Origin: Hymenopellis radicata
Lineage: Eukaryota > Basidiomycota > Agaricomycetes > Agaricales > Physalacriaceae
Assembly (NCBI GenBank): GCA_015501595.1
Contig: JADNRX010000316.1
Coordinates: 1-62,938, forward strand
Direction of reading: 5' to 3'
DNA: 62,938 nt
Below are positions 11,205 through 21,184 of the stretch, piece by piece (the stretch's first letter is position 1; every line of letters starts with the position of its first letter). A program made the position numbers and the translations under genes. The notes beneath the pieces are model-generated. The model was not told the origin of the DNA, ran no database searches, and was given only the letters and a program-made list of their open reading frames with translations.

Positions 11205-11640
11205 TTACCACCTTCGAAGTGTAAGTTATGGGTTTCCTTTCGCTTGAGTGTAATGGCCATGGGTGGTAACCGCAGCGGGATCATACCATTCCAAGTTGCC
11301 AGTAGCCTGAACGGTTGTATAAGAAATTGTCCTACGGATCGCTAACAACAGAGACGCACCCAGTAATTAAAATCGACTGCATTCCAGTAAAGATCATCGC
11401 CAGGATAGAAGCTCCGTCCTTCAGTGTTGAACTCGTCAGAGAACACGAGCTGCCACTGTTCGCCATCTCGTCGAGACGTCTTCATGTAAACATCCTTGGG
11501 CGTCTCAGGATCAATGAGGGAAAATCCACTAGACAGAACGGGGACCTGCTCCGCGCAGAAGGGTCCAGGGAGAGTAGGTGCTGGGTCAGCGATACCAATG
11601 ACGGCGAGTGATGAGATGTCAAGAGATGGGTGGATTACGA
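11205..11640 (-). pseudogene. KRE6/SKN1 beta-glucan synthesis protein fragment
   Basis: The minus strand carries the start of the glycoside-hydrolase-16-like luminal domain of KRE6/SKN1, Golgi/ER proteins needed for beta-1,6-glucan in the cell wall. Visible are FSLIDPETPKDVYMKT, WQLVFSDEFNTEGRSFYPGD and DLYWNAVDFNYW, then across a GT-AG intron (about 11312-11368) GNLEWYDPAAVTT. After a frame break at 11255-11262 comes AITLKRKETHNLHFEG. The cytoplasmic tail and membrane anchor upstream, and the catalytic remainder downstream, are missing. The last exon ends at a good GTAAGT donor that faces the PA-domain remnant. Confidence 0.7.
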
Positions 11641-11810
11641 TTCAACAATTTGAAGAAGTGCCAGTGAGCATCTGTTGAAGACAATGTCCGAACCATGTTT
11701 AGAAGTGACAACTAAGATAACTTGCCAATCAAGAAGAACGAACATACAGATGGTAAGTACGTGCAGCAATATAAGAGTCCGTGTTGTACAATCATGAACC
11801 AAACAAACAT

Positions 11811-12620
11811 CTAGGCGGCCTGGGCCATCTCCACGTCTTGTGCGGGCTCCGCATCACCCATGAAAGCCTCCAACTCCTTGTCGAGGTCTTCTGCAGTCTT
11901 GGGTTTCTTGGGTGCCGGTTTTGTCGTGGGTTTACCGTTCCTCGCTGGTTTAGTCCGAATAGGGCCACTGTAACGCGTGTGAGATGGAGAACAGAGAAGG
12001 CACGTTAGGAATAGACGTACGGTTTTGCTTTTGAAGCAGGTTCGTCGACCCAGACGGTTTAGCAGGGGCTGCTTCTGTATTCTGTTGAGGAGCGTTGAAG
12101 TCGTGGGCGCACTAACAGATCGACGAGCGACCGTGTGGTAACTTATTGACATGGGCTGGCCTAGGCCAACGTCAGTTGTTGTACTTTCGCGTGGGGAGAG
12201 AGCAAACCTTTTGCAGAGAGGCCATCGAATTACTGCTGTGCTTTTGCGGCTTCAGCAGCGGTTTCAAAGGAAATGACGGCAGTTCCGGTGGAGCGACCGC
12301 TGCGGTCATACTTGGGAGCGTGTGTGGGCTGGCAGTCGCGAGTCGAGTCGGAGGTTCATACCCTGATATGGGGCTCGCGAACGAGCGTGCCGATTTGGCC
12401 AAAGACGGACTGGCACACCGTTAGTGCTGTGGCGACTTGGAATGGAGGGCGCCTACATTGAGGTCCGCTGGTGTCACTTCATAGTGTAGATTCGATACAA
12501 GGAGCTGAGATGACGTGCTGTTGCTGGTGCGTGTCCTGTCTTGACGCCAGGCGCCTTGTCGTGCAGCCATTGCCCGGCCCCAGGCAGATAGCTCTCTGAT
12601 TTCGGCCTTGCCTTCACTCT
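11811..12620 (-). pseudogene. YRA1/ALY (ALYREF) mRNA-export adaptor, broken
   Basis: ALY/REF proteins bind mRNA and bring in the Mex67 exporter. The minus strand gives the pre-RRM region (WLHDKAPGVKT), the RRM (LLVSNLHYEVTPADL, SVFGQIGTLVREPHIR, YDRSGRSTGTAVISFETA) and GQPMSISY. The tail has STLLNRIQKQPLLNRLG and ends in the typical box PKTAEDLDKELEAFMG. Four introns splice with correct phase. Two lesions break it. A TAA at 12230-12232 stands where the family has Gln before FDGL, and a one-base frame break lies between the KAPGVKT and SQLLVSN parts (about 12510-12540). The N-terminal box is not recognisable. Because ALY is normally needed, an intact copy is expected elsewhere. Confidence 0.75.
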
Positions 12621-12829
12621 TCGCCGCAGTGAGTAGACGTTTGCGTCGCTATGATGGTCACTGGCAGCCCAGGTCAGCCATTTCCTTTCTTGGTGTGATC
12701 GAAGGCTTCCCTACGGCAGTTCTCCCTCTCTCACTGGCGGCGTTGTGTCTGGCAGTGTCCGGCTCCTGGTCAGCTTTCGACGCAGCCCATTCGGTGCTTT
12801 CAAGTTCGAGCGGTTGAAAGAAAAGCTTC

Positions 12830-13737
12830 AATAATCTGACTCGTTTATTTAAGCACGCTGCCTTGCCTCGTCTTCAAATTTGTTGACGCTCAATCTCCAT
12901 GAATAGGACTCGAGCCGGTGAACTAGGCTTTTTCATTATGGAACACTTACGCCCTCGCCAGACTCTCCAACATGGCTCCACAGAGCGAATGCTAATCAAG
13001 CGAAGGGCAATCGACTCAAAGGTTACTGGCACAAGGTGGTGGCTGGTTAGAGTCAACGCAATCAACGCGAGGCTAGCCTAACTGTTTCCCGTCTCAACGG
13101 ACACTCTCGTAGTGTTAGATCAATGTGTATTGTTTAATCCTTGGAAATGAAGGCGATACGCGATGGCCCGGCTTCCTTTTGCTCGACCGTTCCAGTACCG
13201 CTCTGTGAAGCAGCTGTGAATGAACAATTACAGCACCCCATTGGGCTATTTGTGTCTACCTGGCGCCGAAAGCTTCCGACTCGTTGGATGTTTACGTTGG
13301 CCAAACAGCTGCTTGACCTGATACCACGATATGCCGCCTCAGCACTCGAAGAAACGTGATGGGCGCCGAGACGGCATGCTGTGATGCGTCTGCTATTAGT
13401 ATATGTACGAACGGCGACATAGATATGCAAGTTGTTTATCCGAAATAGCGGCCGGGCCTTATCTGTAGCCTTAAGCTCGTTGAAGGGACTCGCAGATTGA
13501 AGGACTGCGCGACATTCTTTTGCAGAGATTCGAACATAGGTGTGTAGAACGGATGTAGGGTGTTGAATAGCTGGTGAATAATGTTAGCATAGATGTTTTT
13601 GAACGGCATATGTCTCTATGATAAGCTGAATTCGGAAGAGCTCACCTATCATCACGGGCACCAAGCACCTCTGAGATGTCTAGATCCACTGAGATAGGTA
13701 AAATTTCTGCGGGGCGCGCGCCGTAGAGGCCACTACT
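12830..13737. other. about 0.9 kb with no recognisable gene
   Basis: Frames on both strands are short and without motifs (13141-13359 plus, 13134-13430 minus). Nothing here looks conserved. The segment 13711-13735 weakly resembles the upstream block of the DUF6534 units in plus orientation (GTAGAGG-CCACT), directly at the truncated edge of copy C. Confidence 0.35.
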
Positions 13738-14580
13738 TCGAGTCTAGAGGTATCTTGAAGGATGTCTTCATGTTATACAGCTGCCAGATAAGAACGGCGG
13801 CAATGAGAACATCTACCTGTCGTTTCAGATACAAGGTGCGAAGGAAAGAGTTGAGGTATACATACCCGTGACTGCAGTCATGGTCAACCAGAGAATAGCG
13901 GGAGTCCTGATCATGAAACGCTGGCTGTACGAGTTGAAGCGAGTCAGTATGATAACCAATGTCACTGAGCCCCCGAACTATGTACGGGTCGTCAGTGGGG
14001 CAATAACCATCAGAAGAACGGGGAGACAGACAGAAACGATGATACAGAGCGTAAGGAATACGGTTACGAGCCAGTTCTTGGTCCTGCCCAACAGTTGGTT
14101 GCATTGACAACAGAGAAGGATACTTGACGAACTCACAAAACATAGTACCGGTTGACAAGAAAAGACTGTACTAGTAGAGCCGTTACACCAGTTGTAGTCA
14201 GGTACAACGCGAAAGGCCAGTCCTGACGGCTGAGGTATTGCAGGTCGCCCCAGTGGGTAATCGTGTACTGCGGCGTCACTGTCAGTAAGACCTGCCCGTG
14301 ATAACCGTATCTTCGCAAGCACGCACCAAATACACATCTGCGAAGTCACCGCTAAGGGACGCCGTATCTACGATGACGGCAAGAGCGACGAAGATCTTCA
14401 CCCCTAGCGCATCGCTCTTGAATGACGTATAGTACGTGAACGTCTCTCGGATGATGAGCATGAACAGCATCGCCGAGAACCAACTCCCGATGAGGATGGA
14501 GCTGTCAAAAGGCAGACTTCGGCATGATGGTAAGGGATGGATTGGAATACGCACCCGAGCGGATCATCATAGAGCCCCAT
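13738..14580 (-). pseudogene. DUF6534-family protein, copy C (inverted, 3' truncated)
   Basis: The copy opens at 14578-14580 (MGLYDDPLGCVFQ) and matches copy A through SSILIGSWFSAMLFMLIIRE, KIFVALAVIVDTASLSGDF, WPFALYLTTTGVTALLVQSF, TKNWLVTVFLTLCIIVSVCL and VDVLIAAVLIWQLYNMKTSF. Reading then leaves homology after KTSF and stops within five codons near 13740. The last third of the protein, with the final two or three helices, is absent. The sequence up to that point has no stop codons beyond introns, so loss was by rearrangement rather than slow decay. Confidence 0.75.
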
Positions 14581-15002
14581 TGCAAATGGCAACCTTGAAA
14601 CGAGAGCAAAAGAGAAATTCAAAAAGAAGGCAAGAGAAACTCTTGCAGTGTTGTCACTGTGCACCGAAAAACAAACTGTTATAACCAAATTTCAAGTGGC
14701 CCCTCTACGTCGCGGGTTTCTATTACCCCCCTACGCCCCCAGACCAGATTTTACGAGTGCATGTTGTCGTTGGACCGCTTCCAGGCGTTATCATCGTCCT
14801 TGGATTTGATTGTACGCACATCAAATGGAGCATCCTTAGAGGAACCAGCAAAGTAAGTAGTCCTGTTGCTACTCCAAAACACCAATATGTGTCTCTGAAC
14901 TGCCAGAATTTGGAGTCCAGCGCATGTGGCGCAGAAAAGGTTCGATCGCGTTAGGAGGAAGATCGGACCGAACAGGGGAACAGTACAAGTTCGTGATACA
15001 TT
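14581..15002 (-). repeat. shared upstream block of DUF6534 unit, copy C (inverted)
   Basis: The reverse complement matches 1360-1593 almost base for base near both ends (TTCGGTCCGATCTTCCTCC; CGTAGAGGGGCCACTTGAA; CAGTTTGTTTTTCGGTGCA). About 150 bases in the middle (around 14710-14865) are not in copy A. Confidence 0.75.
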
Positions 15003-15030
15003 CCTTTCGCGGACCCTGCCCGCAATGTAG

Positions 15031-15344
15031 TCCTACTATCTCCGAATTGAATGGGGAGGGATATAGACAGCGCATGCACATTATATTACACTGGACAGAG
15101 GGTAATTATTGCATAACGTTTAACGTGATGTTCTTCACGGTCAGACGGCCAGAATCCTTCCTCAAGCTCCAAAAGACCTCCTCTGCTCGCTTCACTCAGC
15201 AGAACCCGGCGTGACGGCGAGGTCGTCGACAAGTTTGGTCAGCTTGTCCACAAACTCCACGAATTCGGGACGACCGGAGAATGCTGTTTGAGCGCAAGAC
15301 TCGGGGTTTCCCGAGATCACATAAGCCGTACGCGTAGCTTGCCT
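15031..15344 (-). pseudogene. TENA/THI-4-like fragment with 3' flank, copy C
   Basis: The plus strand from 15031 (CTACTATCTCCGAATTGAAT) matches the flank behind DUF6534 copies A and B. The minus strand reads TAFSGRPEFVEFVDKLTKLV then DDLAVTPGSAE, and after a one-base slip EEVF, LEEGFWPSD. Here it lies upstream of inverted DUF6534 copy C instead of downstream, so the flank kept plus orientation while the gene was turned. The MITE at 15347 sits next to its 5' end. Confidence 0.45.
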
Positions 15345-15346
15345 TA

Positions 15347-15763
15347 GGCCCTGTTCGGTAACCCGTAGAGATTCTACAGACCTGTAGAATCTCCTGTAAA
15401 ATACGAAACCTGTAGAATGGACAGGGTGGCCGGCTATCAGCCGGTTATTTGGTCCTGTCACATCAATGACAATCACATCGAATCTCACCAATCTACCAAC
15501 CTTTGAGCAATGTGGCAAGGTGTAAAATATACCTGCCCATCAATCTATACATCTAGCTTGTCTTAGGCTTCTTGTATGAGCGCTACATTGCCGGAAGGAG
15601 GAGCATCGCGACTGCCAACTGTGACAGGGCGTGATGGGCCCAGGTCGGCCCAATCCTAAAATAGTTCAGGGACAACCGGCTGATACGGCTGATTCTACAG
15701 GTTTCGTATTTTACAGGCGATTCTACAGGTCTGTAGAATCTCTACGGGTTACCGAACAGGGCC
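15347..15763. mobile_element. Tourist-like (PIF/Harbinger) MITE with TTA target duplication
   Basis: The element is 417 bp and is flanked by TTA at 15344-15346 and 15764-15766. Its ends are inverted repeats of about 72 bases with one mismatch (T against G at the 46th base). Both start GGCCCTGTTCGGTAACCCG, the classic start of Tourist-type elements. Each arm also contains its own short palindrome (GATTCTACAG, AC, CTGTAGAATC). There is no transposase inside, so it depends on a PIF/Harbinger enzyme elsewhere. The very low arm divergence suggests a recent insertion. The TTA duplication and end sequence are seen directly; the superfamily assignment follows from them. Confidence 0.9.
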
Positions 15764-15956
15764 TTAAACCTCGACGCGCCACCCTTCGTCGCGTTAATTC
15801 ACACTATCCACTCACCGATTTATCGTATATAGCTGCGAAAAACACTCATTGCATAATATATGACCTCCGGGGGTGATTCGAGGCTGCCTGTCAATGGACT
15901 GCCCTTTTCCCCATCAGTACATCAAGACCCTCTAAATCTGGCACACAGCTACCAGC

Positions 15957-16240
15957 CTAGGCGCGTTCTTCGCCTCCTGGACCACCTGCAACACCTTCTT
16001 CCCTTTCATTGGTTGCTCCTAGTCGTGCTTCGACACCCTCGACGTCCAAAATATGTACACCGTACCGAATGCTTACTTGACTACACCCAAGACACCCTCC
16101 TGTACACCATACAGTCTTAATAATCGTGGCTGGGCACATCAATCGGCTCTTCAGCGCTTCAGCTTCTGATTTATTCCTGAACTCGTACCACTGAAACCTC
16201 AGACGCCGGACTCCGGAGGAATGGAATACCATCATCATTG
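15957..16240 (-). repeat. duplicated fragment X, copy 2 (longer)
   Basis: The minus strand reads VFHSSGVRRLRFQWYEFRNK, then SEAEALKSRLMCPATIIKTV, and further on VEARLGATNEREEGVAGG. Copy 1 at 7575-7775 keeps the first and last pieces. The composition and lack of stops suggest a fragment of a real gene, but I cannot name it. Confidence 0.55.
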
Positions 16241-16390
16241 TTCACACTGGGGTCGCTCCCCCGCCCAAACGTCTTCTCTTCGCCGCTGCAGCCGTCTACT
16301 GCGGGTCCTGTGAACTTGGAACAACAAAACCCATTTGTGTCGCTCCGGGCGGACTGCGAGGCTCACACGGAGGCGTACGCTCAGTGAAAT

Positions 16391-16720
16391 GTGGATGATG
16401 GACAGACGACACAGGGTTCGCAGGACCAGATTGCCACGATGGACACGCGATTGCCCGCCCTCGTGAAATCAGCCCTCGAGGCACTGGATATCAACCCTCT
16501 CCTCGCCTACCTGGATATTGAGCCGTGTAGCCCTTCGAAGGACACGTACCGCGCCACTGTCGCACTGCAGAGATTTCGGGACAGTGCAAAGTTTGATATG
16601 CAGCACTGGTGGGAGGCCGTGGAACAAAAGGTGACGGCGTCGTCTGATGTCGATAGAAAGATTGAGAGGGAAGTCGCGGAGCTCTCGGTCAGCGTTCATC
16701 GCATGGAGGTTGACTTATGA
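16391..16720 (+). CDS. small unrecognised ORF (about 109 aa)
   Basis: An open frame starting MDDGQTTQGSQ encodes a helical, charged peptide (LVKSALEALDINPLLAYLDI; VDRKIEREVAELSVSVHRME). It ends 50 bases before the isochorismatase-like exons. Its composition looks coding and it may be an upstream exon set of an unrelated gene, but it shares nothing with isochorismatase N-termini. No function is proposed. Confidence 0.3.
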   Translation: MDDGQTTQGSQDQIATMDTRLPALVKSALEALDINPLLAYLDIEPCSPSKDTYRATVALQRFRDSAKFDMQHWWEAVEQKVTASSDVDRKIEREVAELSVSVHRMEVDL

Positions 16721-16764
16721 TCACTGTGTGGTTCGTTGAGCTCTATTATCCTTTTGCTTTCCAA

Positions 16765-17359
16765 ATCTCACCGATACAGCCCGGTACATTTGGAGCAAAC
16801 ATTGAAGAAGGAGTGCAGAGCGGGCTGAACAGCCTTACGAGCAAGACACCGATTACACAGATACACAAGGCTCAGCATCACCTGGTCGATTCTTATTCCG
16901 CATTCGCCGATGTATGTATCGGAGTCTTCGTCATTTTTCGCACCAAGTATACTAACGAACTTTTTCAGAATCAATACTTTCAATGTAACTTCCACCTCGA
17001 AAGGTTTTCTTCAACTCACTAACACTTGATGGCTAGTCACCACGCTTGGTCCTGAGATGCGCGCGCGCGAGATTGAGGAAATCGTAATCGTTGGACTGTA
17101 AGCGCAACTACTGTCTTCTTATGCGCTTGACTGACGGCATGCTAGTGTTACCACTGCTTGCGTATATGGGTCTACTGTCGACGGAATTAAGATGGGATGG
17201 GACGTGACCGTCATCAGCAATGGTGTCGAGGCGTCAAGCCAGGAACTACAAGACACGGCTTTGGAGGAACTAGCGACTTGGTGGGGTGCAAAGGTCACCT
17301 CGCTCTCTGATTTTGAGGCGGCTTCAGGACTATCAACGATGAAAAGGCTGAATCAATGA
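16765..17359 (+). CDS. isochorismatase-family (cysteine hydrolase) protein, 5' part not found
   Basis: The exons encode the central and C-terminal part of an isochorismatase-fold hydrolase, a family that cleaves amide or ether bonds of small metabolites such as nicotinamide or isochorismate. Visible are PGTFGANIEEGVQSGLNS and LVDSYSAFAD. After an intron at 16912-16968 comes TFNVTSTSKG, then MRAREIEEIVIVGL. After a second intron (about 17098-17144) come VTTACVYGSTVDG, DVTVISNGVEASSQEL and a TGA at 17357-17359. The TTACV block holds the usual active-site Cys. The N-terminal strand with the catalytic Asp (usually LLVIDxQ) is not visible upstream. The joint after SAFAD is one base out of phase, so the gene may be broken. 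Confidence 0.6.
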
Positions 17360-18190
17360 ATGGGGAAGGTCCCTGGTCGCACTCAGTCCAGGCCTCCATA
17401 ACATCCGTTCAAGAAATTTCGGTATTGTTAAGGCTATACTATCATCAAATTGTAATATAGTACTATGAATACAGGAGGAAATAGCAATGTCCGTGATTCG
17501 GGAGAAGTCCAATGTCCAATGTCCAAGTACGTTACATCAAAAGAAAACTAGCCGAAAGAGTGGGCGAACGCTGAGCTCAGCGAGGGAAGAAGGATTGCAG
17601 AACGCGTAGTCGACCATGATGCGATGCCACGCCGGAATAGGATAAGATGATAGTGGATAGGAAAGTAGACTGAGATCTGCAATAAAACCGGTAAGCTTCA
17701 GCCTTAAGGGAGTGGAAGCAACGTACGGGTCGATGACAGCCATGAAGACACTTTAGATGATAACACAATTCTGAGCGTGGGGTCGCGCTGACGCGATAGG
17801 TGGGCATGGGAGGAGATTTGTCGAATCATCGCATTCGGCGACGAATTCGACGTTCCATGATGGAGAGAATAGTATCGAAGGTATCCATCAAAAGATGAGT
17901 ACGAGGAAAACTGAGCGAAGTTTGTGGGGTGGAAAGGTTGCAAGCGTTCTGAGCTCGTACAAGTGTCGCAGGTTTTATACACTTCGACAGGTGATGGTCC
18001 AAAGGCAGCGCAATGTGGCCTTTTGAGGTGCGCAAGACATTGTGTATTGTCTCCGACACCGCCCACGGACATTATTTGCGACTACGATGACGCCACACAA
18101 GACAATAAGACCATGCCAAAAAATCACTTGACGACAACCACGTTGTCTCAGCAACTCTATTGTCCCACGGCGATTGTGATTAACTATAGC
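17360..18190. other. 0.8 kb without a recognisable gene
   Basis: Minus-strand frames at 17577-17807 and 17704-18072 overlap and have no motifs. The first 180 bases are AT-rich and probably contain the 3' ends of the flanking convergent genes. Confidence 0.35.
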
Positions 18191-18194
18191 AAAC

Positions 18195-21023
18195 TTACAA
18201 CTCAATCCTCGTCGTCAACAGGGTCCCCCCGTCCATATCCAACTTCCGTTTCCGCCCTGGCATAATCTTGCCATCGCCGAAGCCTACACCCGCTTTCTTG
18301 CGCAGCACATCCAAATCCTGCTCGCCCTCCTCAGCCCACTCCAACACGAGATGGCGACCCAACAAGTGCGTATGTCTAAGAGCAGCATACGCATTCTCCG
18401 CCTCCGTCCTCGACACGAAATCGAGGAACGCAAACCCACGCGTCCGCGAGTCAAACTTCCTAGGCAGCCGCACCGACTTGAGCTGCCCATGTGCACTATA
18501 CACCATTCATCAGTCATTATCAGATGAAACCCTGCGAATGAGAACCCACCCAAACAGCTCGCGAATATCCTTTTTCGTCGCCTCGAACGGCACGTTCTTG
18601 ACCAGCATTTTTGTTGTGCGGCTCTTCGACACGGCCGGATCTACAGGCTTATCACTCTCCGTGCCCCGTCCCGCAAACTTGATATGCAGGCATGTCCGTC
18701 GAGGTTGAAACCCTGCATGCTCTTCATAGCCTTCTTCGCACCCTCCACGTCCTTGAAACCAACGAAGCCATATCCCATACTCAGTCGCGCATCAGGCCGC
18801 TTCGGGTCCGGCTTCGTCTGCACACGCGCAAAACGCAAACGACGGCAAACTGCGGAAGATTTGCGTAAGACGCTCCGCCGTAGTGGCAAAGGCCAGGTTC
18901 TTCACAAAGAGTGTAGATCCAGCCGATAAGGAAGGCTCTTCGTCCGCAGCTGCACCTGCGGCCTGCTCGGGGATGGTGATGGCATGGGTGGAGGAAACGT
19001 GGACCTGTGGCGCCGGAGGCGGTGTGTCTGTGAAGACACCCAAGGGCCCTTTCTCCAAATATATGACAGAGCTGCCAAGACGTCGATACGCCACCGCTCT
19101 AAACGCCGTCGACGCATCGGCCGGCCGGTCAAAGTCCACTACGGCCATCGTCCCAGCAGGAGGGACAATAACGCGTGTCAAAGTCCCGTGTGGCTCGAAC
19201 AATTCACGTATCTGCTCTTCTGTAGTCCCATAAGGTATGTTTTTCACCAATATTGTAGTGTCTGAGCGTGCGGGCGATGAAAACGCAGAGAGAACGACGC
19301 CCTGCGATTCCAGATACGTTTTAGTTTCTTGAATGATGTGTGTCTCTGCTAGAGCGAGTTTAACGGCGGCGTTGTCAGAGCCACCTTCAGGATTGAGAAT
19401 CTCAGACTTTGGTATGTTCATGCGATCGGCAATCGACGACGCTACAGCATCACTCTACAAGTTCTTTGAGTACATGTACGGAAGACCACTCAGAGATAAC
19501 TTACGTTCATATATAACATGCTCCAGTTGAAATCTTGACCGGCGGCGGCTTTCCGGTTCGCTGCCTTCTCACCCTTAACAGTACGTTTCCGCCCTTCGCC
19601 CTCTTCCACCTGGAAGCCTCCTTTGCGATCCACAGCAGCGAGGATGTGTATCAAGCGCCCTTGGAAAGACTTGCGATCTGCCGCCTCATACGCGGCGAGG
19701 GCGTCGCCGGCCTTCGCAAATGACACATAGGCAAGGCCTTTGGACTTTTTCGTCGCCGAATCGAGAGGTATATGAACCTGGAAAGAAATTCGAGTTAGTA
19801 CGGTTTTGAGGTCCATAGGGCAAGGAGAAGAAAGTTCAGAATAATATTTCTACTATCGGATTTCCACAAAGGAATCAGCATTCCCGAAAGTCTGATGTCC
19901 CTATGCAAAGTTTCATCCCCAAGCGAAGTAGATGTCGTATTCACCTATGGAGAACATGGTCAGTACGACGTTGACTTCGTGATTGTTGAGACAAAAAGAA
20001 TCAGAAAATATTTCTACTATCGGTTTCCCTGAGGATCAACATTCTCCGAAGAGTCTGATGTCCCTATTTAAGGTGTCATCGTATGGACCGCTCATTGAGC
20101 GGGACGGGTGTGAAGACGAGGCTCACCTGAGATAGAGTACCATATGGGCTGAAGAACTGGGAAAGTTCATCTTCCGTACACGAAAACGTGAGATTGCGGA
20201 CGAATAATCTTGAAGTCTGCAGTATCGTTTCCTTGGTGGGATCTTTGGGTTCCGAAGCGAGTACTTCTTCCGTTGAGACCTTGGGTGCTAGGTCAGAAGA
20301 ATCACAAAAGACAAGCAGTAAAAGGACATACTTTGACTGAGCCTTCATCATCCTCGTCGTCCGACTGCTCAAAAACCTTGGCCTCGGCTTCGTCAACCTT
20401 TTTCGACATATGGCGCCGCATCCAGTCCAAGTCGGACATTCCCGCCTGATTGGCGGGCTCGTCATCCTCAGGCGGCGTCATATCGACATCCAACGTCTGC
20501 TTGCTCGTCGAAGCCTCTGCCTGGGGCTCATTCGCCCACGAAGGACCCTTGGTAGTCTTGGTCTGCATCACGTCCATGTACTGCTCCAACTTGGAGTCCT
20601 TGCCGGATTTACCGTCCTTCCTCCCAACTTTATCGTCCTTCTTCGACTTGCCATCCGGCTCTTCAGTACGTCGACGCTTGTTCGGCCTCGGTGTAGGAGC
20701 ATCCTTAGCACCCTGTACTCTCGAGTCAAATGTCATTTTCTCGACCGAAAAAAAAGAGCAGAAAAAATGACACTCACCTCTACGGTGTTCACGAATATCC
20801 GCGTCGAGCCAAGAAAGGTTTTGTCGAACCACGCCTTGGCAGCGGACGCTTCTTCATCGGTTTTATACCCGACAAATCCAAATCGTCTTGAGGTGCCGTC
20901 CTGCTTGTGGGCGACCTTGACATCGGTCAGGGTCCCGTCTGGTCGACCAGCCTGCTCGAAATGTTTTCTGAGCTCCTCCGGCGTGATATACGCGGGCAAG
21001 TTCTTGACGATGAGACGGGACAT
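18195..21023 (-). CDS. MRD1: MRD1, multiple RNA-binding domain protein of the small-subunit processome
   Basis: MRD1 binds 35S pre-rRNA in the nucleolus and is needed for early cleavages towards 18S rRNA. The start is MSRLIVKNLPAYITPEEL at 21021-21023. The RRMs run RRM1 (exon 1), an acidic/basic linker (PNKRRRTEEPDG; LDWMRRHMSKKVDEAEAKVF), RRM2 (SRLFVRNLTFSCTEDEL), and VHIPLDSATKKSKGLAYVSF after a long intron. Then come RRM3-4 (TTILVKNIPYGTTEEQI), RRM5 (STLFVKNLAFATTAERLTQI; SMGYGFVGFKDVEGAKKAM) and RRM6 (KMLVKNVPFEATKKDIREL; TRGFAFLDFVSRTEAENAY). Three one-base frame breaks lie at homopolymers: AAAA at 18830-18833, GG at 18689-18690 and CCCCCC at 18225-18230. Correcting them restores the family sequence, including an acidic end. 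They look like assembly indels, as the gene is essential in yeast. Confidence 0.9.
19837..20080. repeat. duplicated 80-bp segment inside an MRD1 intron
   Basis: Two direct copies (19837-19917 and 20001-20080) share ATATTTCTACTATCGG, GTCTGATGTCCCTAT and a TCATC end. They enlarge this intron to roughly 350 bp, while the other introns of the gene are 50-65 bp. Origin is unknown; it could be a decayed insertion with a direct repeat. Confidence 0.7.
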
Positions 21024-21184
21024 GGAAGAAAAAGTCAAGGAAAAAATTCCGGCTTTTAGATGGATGCCGTCGGCAACAACCTTCAAGCTCAAGTTCGAAT
21101 CCTGCTCAAGCCACTTCGTACTTGATATTCGCCCACGAGCATGTATTAAAGCAGCAGTATACATAGAGGAAATGACGAGAAACA

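Noticed and set aside
21054..21116. tRNA-like sequence with GTTCGAATCC and a 3' CAAGCCA next to the MRD1 start
   Set aside because: The acceptor and T stems have mismatches, the A box is poor and no anticodon arm can be folded. Probably chance.
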